64,000 nt of DNA, taken from the NCBI GenBank assembly GCA_002007465.1, contig LNAC01000031.1, positions 4,171,705 through 4,235,704 on the forward strand, in the 5' to 3' direction. The DNA is from Ailurus styani. Lineage: Eukaryota > Chordata > Mammalia > Carnivora > Ailuridae. Positions within the stretch are counted from its first letter, which is position 1, and the number at the start of each line of letters is the position of its first letter. Below the pieces are notes generated by a model, which was given only the letters and a program-made list of their open reading frames with translations, ran no database searches and was not told the DNA's origin. A program made the position numbers and the translations under genes. Positions 58,901-64,000 of the stretch are shown piece by piece.

Positions 58901-59370
58901 AGCACCAGGAGAACTTCTGACAGGAAATCTGGCTGCCATCAGAGTAACCTCATCACCCACAAGAGTCATCAATGGGCTCCCCTACAAGGCTTAATTTCTC
59001 TCCTCACTATTGCCCCCAACCAGACTAATTCAAGGCAATGTAGTGAGGGGACCTATAAAAAGCACAAGCACACCTTTAAAAAGGCAGCACTTGGGAGTGA
59101 GCATTTATTAGCATACTGGCCCCTTCCAGAACTATCCTGCTATCTCTAACCCCAGACTGACTTCTTCCTTGCCCATCTCCTGCCAGAATTTTAGATACTT
59201 TTATGTGAAATACATATTCTTGAACAGTTTGATTTCAGTACTTTACTCCTATCATTTAAAAAAAATAACTCCAAAAAGAATTATAGCTACTGATAATAAC
59301 TCCCACAGATATTCTTGTTTGGCATTCAAACTTGATATCTAATACCACAAAATGCAAAGAGGACTCCTTG
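58901..59370. other. Unassigned DNA
   Basis: No recognised element. Confidence 0.4.
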
Positions 59371-59373
59371 ACT

Positions 59374-59406
59374 CACACACACATGCACACACACACACAC
59401 ACACAA
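59374..59406. repeat. (CA)n microsatellite
   Basis: 'cacacacacatgcacacaca' run. Confidence 0.95.
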
Positions 59407-59499
59407 GCCTGAATGAAAAGTCCAGTATCAATAGCTACTTATAACCCATTTTATTTCCTCTTACTAAGGTAAGACATAAAAGATTTAGGACAATTTAGT

Positions 59500-59690
59500 G
59501 GAAGGGAAGAGAAGGGTAAGGATGGGAAGAGAAGGGAAAGGAGGAAGGGAGAAAGAGAGAAAGAAAGAGAGACAGAGGAAGGGAGGAAGAGAGACAGAGG
59601 AAGGGAGGAAGAGAGAAAGAGGAAGGAAGGAAGGAAGGAAGGAAGGAAGGAAGGAAGGGAGGGAGGGAGGGAGGGAGGGAGGGAGGAAGA
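59500..59690. repeat. (GGAA)n/(GGGA)n purine microsatellite
   Basis: An irregular purine tract becomes (GGAA)n at about 59620-59657 and then (GGGA)n at about 59658-59686. Long frames on both strands here are artefacts of the repeat. Confidence 0.97.
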
Positions 59691-59699
59691 ATAACCCAT

Positions 59700-60647
59700 G
59701 CATTGTCTTATAATGATTTTTTTCACTTAATTAATTAAGAATAGGGCTTGTAGTTATTTGTAATCCCTCTGGAAATACTGTTTCCATCTCACCAGAGTTT
59801 GACATCTTTGCTGTGTTCCCATTATCTAAAGACTTCAAGTTACATAAATTATTTCCTTTAAATTCAGTTTTTAAAAATTGCTGCCTCCTCTTAAGAAAGA
59901 AAAAACAATAGGACCCCCCAACCAGGGGCCAACTAAAAATAGCCTTGTAGATAACTGAGCGCCCACCCTTTGCTTTTCTATTCAGATTACAGGTGTTACA
60001 GCGGGAAGAGGAAAGGAGGCCCCCTGACCTCTCTATTGCTAAACACACTCACCAGTTCCACTATCCACCACAGCCAACATCCTCAGGATCCAGGAACTCC
60101 CTTCAACCCCCTCCTTCCAGTCAGCACCTCCATACACTGAGTACTGCCCCTTTGCTTTGGTCAGCCACTTCCTGAGTCCTGCCAGTACAATGGGGAACAC
60201 TGGTGCAGGACACCCAGCCAGTGAACTACTTTCAGCTCCAACAGATTCTCGAGCACTACTCAATAATCCCTTCCAGAGCCCATTTATGAGCAACTGTTGC
60301 TGGCCCCCGCAAACAGCTTAATAAAAGCAAGTCATTCTTCCTAATCCTCATGCCTTGTGACTGGTGCCAGTCTCTCCACACACCTCTTCACAAAGACAAT
60401 TGAGATCATCTGCATGAACTTCCTCAGTATCTCACACCTCCCCAACCCATGCTTTTATCTATTTTTATCTATACCCATTGATGCCAGCTTTCCCCTCATC
60501 CCTGAGGAAGTGACCTCCCTTTTCTGCTTTCTGGCTAATTCCTTCACCTGTGCTGGCAAATTCCACCCCCTCCCACATAGTTCAGAATCACCCTTATTCT
60601 TTCTTTCTCTAGTTTGGCTACTTCACACACTCAAGCATTCTCTTCTT
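59700..60647. other. Unassigned DNA, GC-richer from about 59940
   Basis: Frames on both strands at 59731-60293 and a 158-codon frame at 60357-60833 cross this region. The last one runs into a SINEC, so it is not a gene. 60357-60650 may be a diverged L2. Confidence 0.4.
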
Positions 60648-60657
60648 AAAACCAACA

Positions 60658-60876
60658 GGGCGCCTGGGTGGCTCAGTGGGTTGAAGCCTCTGCTTTCGGC
60701 TCAGGTCATGGTCTCAGGGTCCTGGGATCGAGGCCCGCATCGGGCTCCCTGCTTGGGCGGGGAGCCTGCTTCCCCCTCTCTCTCTCTGCCTGCCTCTCTG
60801 CCTCCTTGTGATCTCTCTCCCTCTGTGAAATAAAATAAATAAAATCTTAAAAAAAAACAACAACAACAAACAAAAA
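60658..60876 (+). mobile_element. SINEC, young copy
   Basis: 'gggcgcctgggtggctcagt' head, near-consensus body, tail with CAA expansions. Target duplication 'aaaaccaaca' at 60648-60657 and 60877-60886. Confidence 0.95.
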
Positions 60877-60886
60877 AAAACCAACA

Positions 60887-60990
60887 AACAAAAAGCCTCC
60901 CATTGCAATAGCTTCCTAATTGGTCTCCCTGCATCTCATCTCACATTCTAAGTCTTATCCAATCTACACCACAGACAAAATCAGCTTTCT
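60887..60990 (+). repeat. L2 fragment
   Basis: 'gcaatagcttcctaattggt' and 'ctccctgcatctcatctcac' match an L2 segment interrupted by the SINEC. Confidence 0.7.
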
Positions 60991-61389
60991 TTTTTAAAAA
61001 ATTATTTTATTATGAAAACAACACATATTCAGAAAAAGTACACACAATAAGAGCAGTTTAAATTACTATAAAGTCATCTTTGTAAAATGCAAATCTAACC
61101 TTGTTCCTGACATTTTCCTAACCTTTTCAAAGTCCACCCCCCCACTGCCCTTCCGGTGAAGTCAAACCTCAGCAAACCACAGAGAGCCCTCTGGGAAGTC
61201 ACCTCAGCCCACTCCTTCACCCTCATCTCCTACCAGGCCAGAAGGCCCGCCCCACACTCTAGCCTCATGGAATGTAACTCTTAGCTCTGGGCTTTGATCT
61301 TACCTAGCTCCCAATGAGAATCTGGGGTGCGTCCTCCCCTCCTCAATCTACCTCTTCCATTGCATTCTTGCATTGTTCTTAGGGAACAA

Positions 61390-61705
61390 AGTGTTACTGC
61401 TCTTTTCAGAAGATGCTATGACTAAAGCAAAAAAGGGACTCTTGGCACCATGCATGGCCAAAGCAGTATAGTTCTTAAAAGCCTTCACTGTTCACATGGA
61501 GCATCAGAACCAGTGAAGTTCTAACATATGTAGAACATGTCTACTCTGTCCAGAAAAAAACAAAAACAACAATACCAAAAAAGTAGAGATTTGAGGTGAT
61601 CATTTTTGGTTATTTACAATGATTTGGAGGAAGGATTCTACTTTGACGAAAGACTATACCTCAGTAATTCCTACCCACAGTCCCTCACCACCCCAAAACT
61701 CAGGT
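61390..61705. repeat. Copy 1 of an unrecognised old repeat
   Basis: Aligns in the same orientation with 63190-63460: 'gggactcttggcaccatgca', 'ccaaagcagtata', 'gaagttctaaca', 'cctcagtaattcc', 'aaaactcaggt'. Family not recognised. Confidence 0.6.
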
Positions 61706-61739
61706 CAAAGTGGCTGATGATATTATTACTGCCATTATT

Positions 61740-62175
61740 TTAGCTAACCCGTCCAGCTGTGCAAGCTAGAAACCTCAGACACATCCTTGACGTTTCCCTC
61801 CCTGCCCCTCAACCTACTACATACAACATCCTAGTTTGCTTCCTAAATTATCTCTTGAAGCCACCCATTTCTAGGCATCTCTAGCACCACTCTCCTCATC
61901 CAAGCTGTTACTGTCTCCCAACTAGACTATTGTAACAGCCCCTTCACTGATCGACACAATCCACTCTGGCCTCTTCTCATCCTTACTCCATATTAAGCAA
62001 GTTATCTCTGCAAAACACAAATATGATCATATCAACATCCCACTCCCATCTCTGTGGGGTTAAAACTTTTGAATGTCCTGCCTTTACTTTTGTGACAAGT
62101 CAACACTAATATTTTCAGCACCTACAACAAGATTTGGCACATAGTAAGCACATAATAAATTTGGATTACATGAAT
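61740..62175 (+). repeat. L2 LINE with 3' end
   Basis: 'cagacacatccttgacgttt', 'ctcctcatccaagctgttac', 'caactagactattgtaacag' and the ending 'ggcacatagtaagcacataa' follow L2 in order. Confidence 0.85.
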
Positions 62176-62600
62176 AAATGAGTATGACTTTCATCTATAC
62201 TCCTCCTTTCTCTGAGAATTCTAGCCCTCTTGACTTTCTTTCAGTTCTACGGTCCCTCTAATTACTTGGCCTTCTTCCTTTCCCCCTTCGACAAGTTAAT
62301 CCTACCTTCTTCCTTCAGATCAGAATTTAATCATCACGTTTCCAGAACAGCTTTCTCTAAATAACCTCAATAGTCCAAAGTCTTCCTTACAGGCTCTCAC
62401 TGTACCATGAGCCTCTTCTCTACAGCTCTTATCACACTTAGAGTTTTATATGCTTGTGTAATTAGTTATTTCCACTGCTCTGTTAGCACTACGAAGGCAG
62501 GACTATGTCTCTTTTCCCTCATCAATATATCTCAGGTACTTAGCACAGGGTCTGACATTCAGGAGACATTCAAAAAATAGTGAACAGATTAACAAATGCA
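62176..62600 (+). repeat. Second L2 3' region
   Basis: 'gctctcactgtaccatgagc', 'gctcttatcacacttagagt', 'cactacgaaggcaggactat' and 'cttagcacagggtctgacat' are another L2 3' UTR in the same orientation. Confidence 0.75.
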
Positions 62601-63189
62601 TTATAAATTAATGTACTGAATGCCTGACTTTTTACATTTCCATTTTAATATAGGCCTGAAACCTAGAAGTTCATTTGAGAGTCAAATCACAGAAGATGGT
62701 TCTCTTTCTACTCTTCTTTTTTCTTTGAAATTTCTTGATGAAGTCTAAAGCATAATTTCTGAACTCCTAAAATGCAATGCTTTTAAATATTATTTCATCT
62801 GAATTGTTACATGACAATTGTCCTTTTTTAGAAGATACTATTCTGGATTTTGAAAACTCAAAACTAAAGAAGGAGACAGAATTTGCAATAATAAGCCCTG
62901 AATAAAATCAAAACCTTTCTAACCTAAAGCAAGATCTTATACTACCAACAAAGTCCACACTTTTTCTCTGGGCAAAAAAAATAAACTAATTTTAAATACA
63001 AATAGGGTTTGATGCTTCTTGCGGTATACTGGTATACATGCAGGATGTTTTGAAGAAATCATAATGTTTTAAACATCAGTGCATGTAGTTGGTCAATGTG
63101 TCTGACATTCCCAGAAAAAAAATAAGACAATAAGTTATATACTTTTTAAAGGGATGATTTGAATTTTTTTTAAGAAACATGTCTCGTCA
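62601..63189. other. Unassigned AT-rich DNA
   Basis: No recognised element or exon. Confidence 0.4.
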
Positions 63190-63462
63190 CTCTTTTGGTA
63201 TGATTCTTCATTAAAATGAAAAGAGGACTCTTGCCACACTGCAGGCCAGAGGCAGTATATTCACTGTAGATACTGCCACCCATGTGAGTAATAAAGAAGT
63301 CCTAACACACTTAGGGCAAACCTTTCTTCTGTGAAGTGGAAATCTGATGCAATCATTTTAATTTTTGGATAATTTATAGTGGTATAGAGATGGAATAGAG
63401 TCCTCTTTGGTTAAAGACGATGCCAGAGTTGTTTCCACCTCTACCCCACAATTCAGGTATAT
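63190..63462. repeat. Copy 2 of the unrecognised old repeat
   Basis: 'gaggactcttgccacactgc', 'ccagaggcagtata', 'gaagtcctaaca' and 'ccccacaattcaggt' match copy 1 at 61390-61705. The right end is cut by the L1 that starts at about 63463. Confidence 0.6.
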
Positions 63463-64000
63463 AGTATGAAGGTTCCTCTAAAAGTTAAAAATAGAACTAC
63501 TCTACAATCAAGCAATGGCACTACGGGGTATTTTTCCAAAGAATACAAAGTCACTAATTCAAAGGGATACATGCACCCCTTGTTTATGGCAGCATTATTT
63601 ACAGTAACCAAATTATGAAGGTAGCCTAAGTGTCCATTACTTAATCAATGGATAAAGATGTGGTGTATAAAGATGTGGTATATATAGACAGTGAATATTA
63701 TTCAGCCATAAAAAAGAATGAAATCTTGCCCTTTGCATTGGCAGTGGATGGAGCTACAGAGTATATTGCTAAGTGAAATAAGTCAGAGAAAGCAAATGCC
63801 ATACAATTTCACTCATACGTGGAATTTAAGGAACAAAAAAAACCCCAGCAAAGTGAGAGGGAGAGAGTAAAAGAGAAATCAAGAAACAGACTCTTAATTA
63901 TAGGGAACAAACTGATGGTTTACCAGAGGGGAGGTGGATGGGGGAAGAGGGGACGGGGGAAGAGGGGGTGTTGTGATGAGCATCAGATGATGTATGGAAT
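63463..64000 (+). mobile_element. 5'-truncated L1, running off the window
   Basis: 'gaaggttcctctaaaagtta', 'aatggcactacggggtattt', 'gtgaatattattcagccata' and 'gagactcttaattatag'-type sequence are L1 ORF2 end and 3' UTR. It contains a small 'ataaagatgtggt' tandem duplication at 63652-63680. No intact frame; the 3' end lies beyond the window. Confidence 0.9.

Noticed and set aside
59451..59726. Serine/leucine/proline-rich and Lys/Arg/Glu-rich frames
   Set aside because: They are translations of the GGAA/GGGA microsatellite.
60357..60833. 158-codon plus-strand open frame
   Set aside because: Its C-terminal third is translated SINEC, and the rest shows no domain; a chance fusion with a repeat.

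Overview
This looks like nuclear DNA from a caniform carnivore, most likely a mustelid (ferret, mink, otter or badger group). The main evidence is 21 copies of a tRNA-derived carnivore SINE (SINEC) whose head reads 'gcgcctgggtggctcagtgg'. Carnivore-type LINE-1, older mammalian L2 and MIR, MLT1-type LTRs and MER5/MER2-type DNA transposon fossils are also present. The mustelid assignment rests on the form of the young SINE consensus ('cagtgggttaaagcctctgc') and is an inference. I see no convincing protein-coding exon, tRNA, rRNA, CRISPR array or prokaryotic feature. The open reading frames present are either chance ORFs or remnants of retrotransposon proteins, so the window is probably intergenic or deep intronic. 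Layout: 1-10.4 kb holds MIR, L2 and MER5-like fossils, three SINECs (one containing an assembly gap at 4878-5034) and an antisense L1 3' end. 10.34-17.55 kb is a three-level nest: a MIR carries a 5'-truncated SINEC, which carries a nearly full-length but dead L1 of about 6.85 kb. 17.5-24.2 kb has L2, MIR, MLT1 and three SINECs. 24.2-24.5 kb has a second gap flanked by a near-perfect 120-bp duplication, probably an assembly artefact. 24.5-28 kb is repeat-poor. 28-50.8 kb is a mosaic of MIR, L2, MLT1 LTRs, old L1, a MER2-like transposon split by a SINE, and many SINECs. 51.5-54.6 kb contains the most unusual structure: a small L1 insertion with a 5' inversion and about 195 bp of non-L1 sequence copied from about 1.3 kb upstream. 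54.6-64 kb holds MIR, MER5, L2 and old L1 fossils, a GGAA/GGGA microsatellite, one young SINEC, and the 3' part of another L1 that runs off the window. No genes act together here. The content is a stratified record of transposition: MIR and L2 oldest, then MER5/MLT1/MER2 and old L1, then carnivore L1 and SINEC, with target-site duplications (TSDs) readable for most SINEC copies. Three repeat-poor stretches (about 25.4-25.8, 32.6-32.8 and 43.15-43.48 kb) look like possible conserved non-coding elements, but only cross-species alignment could show this.
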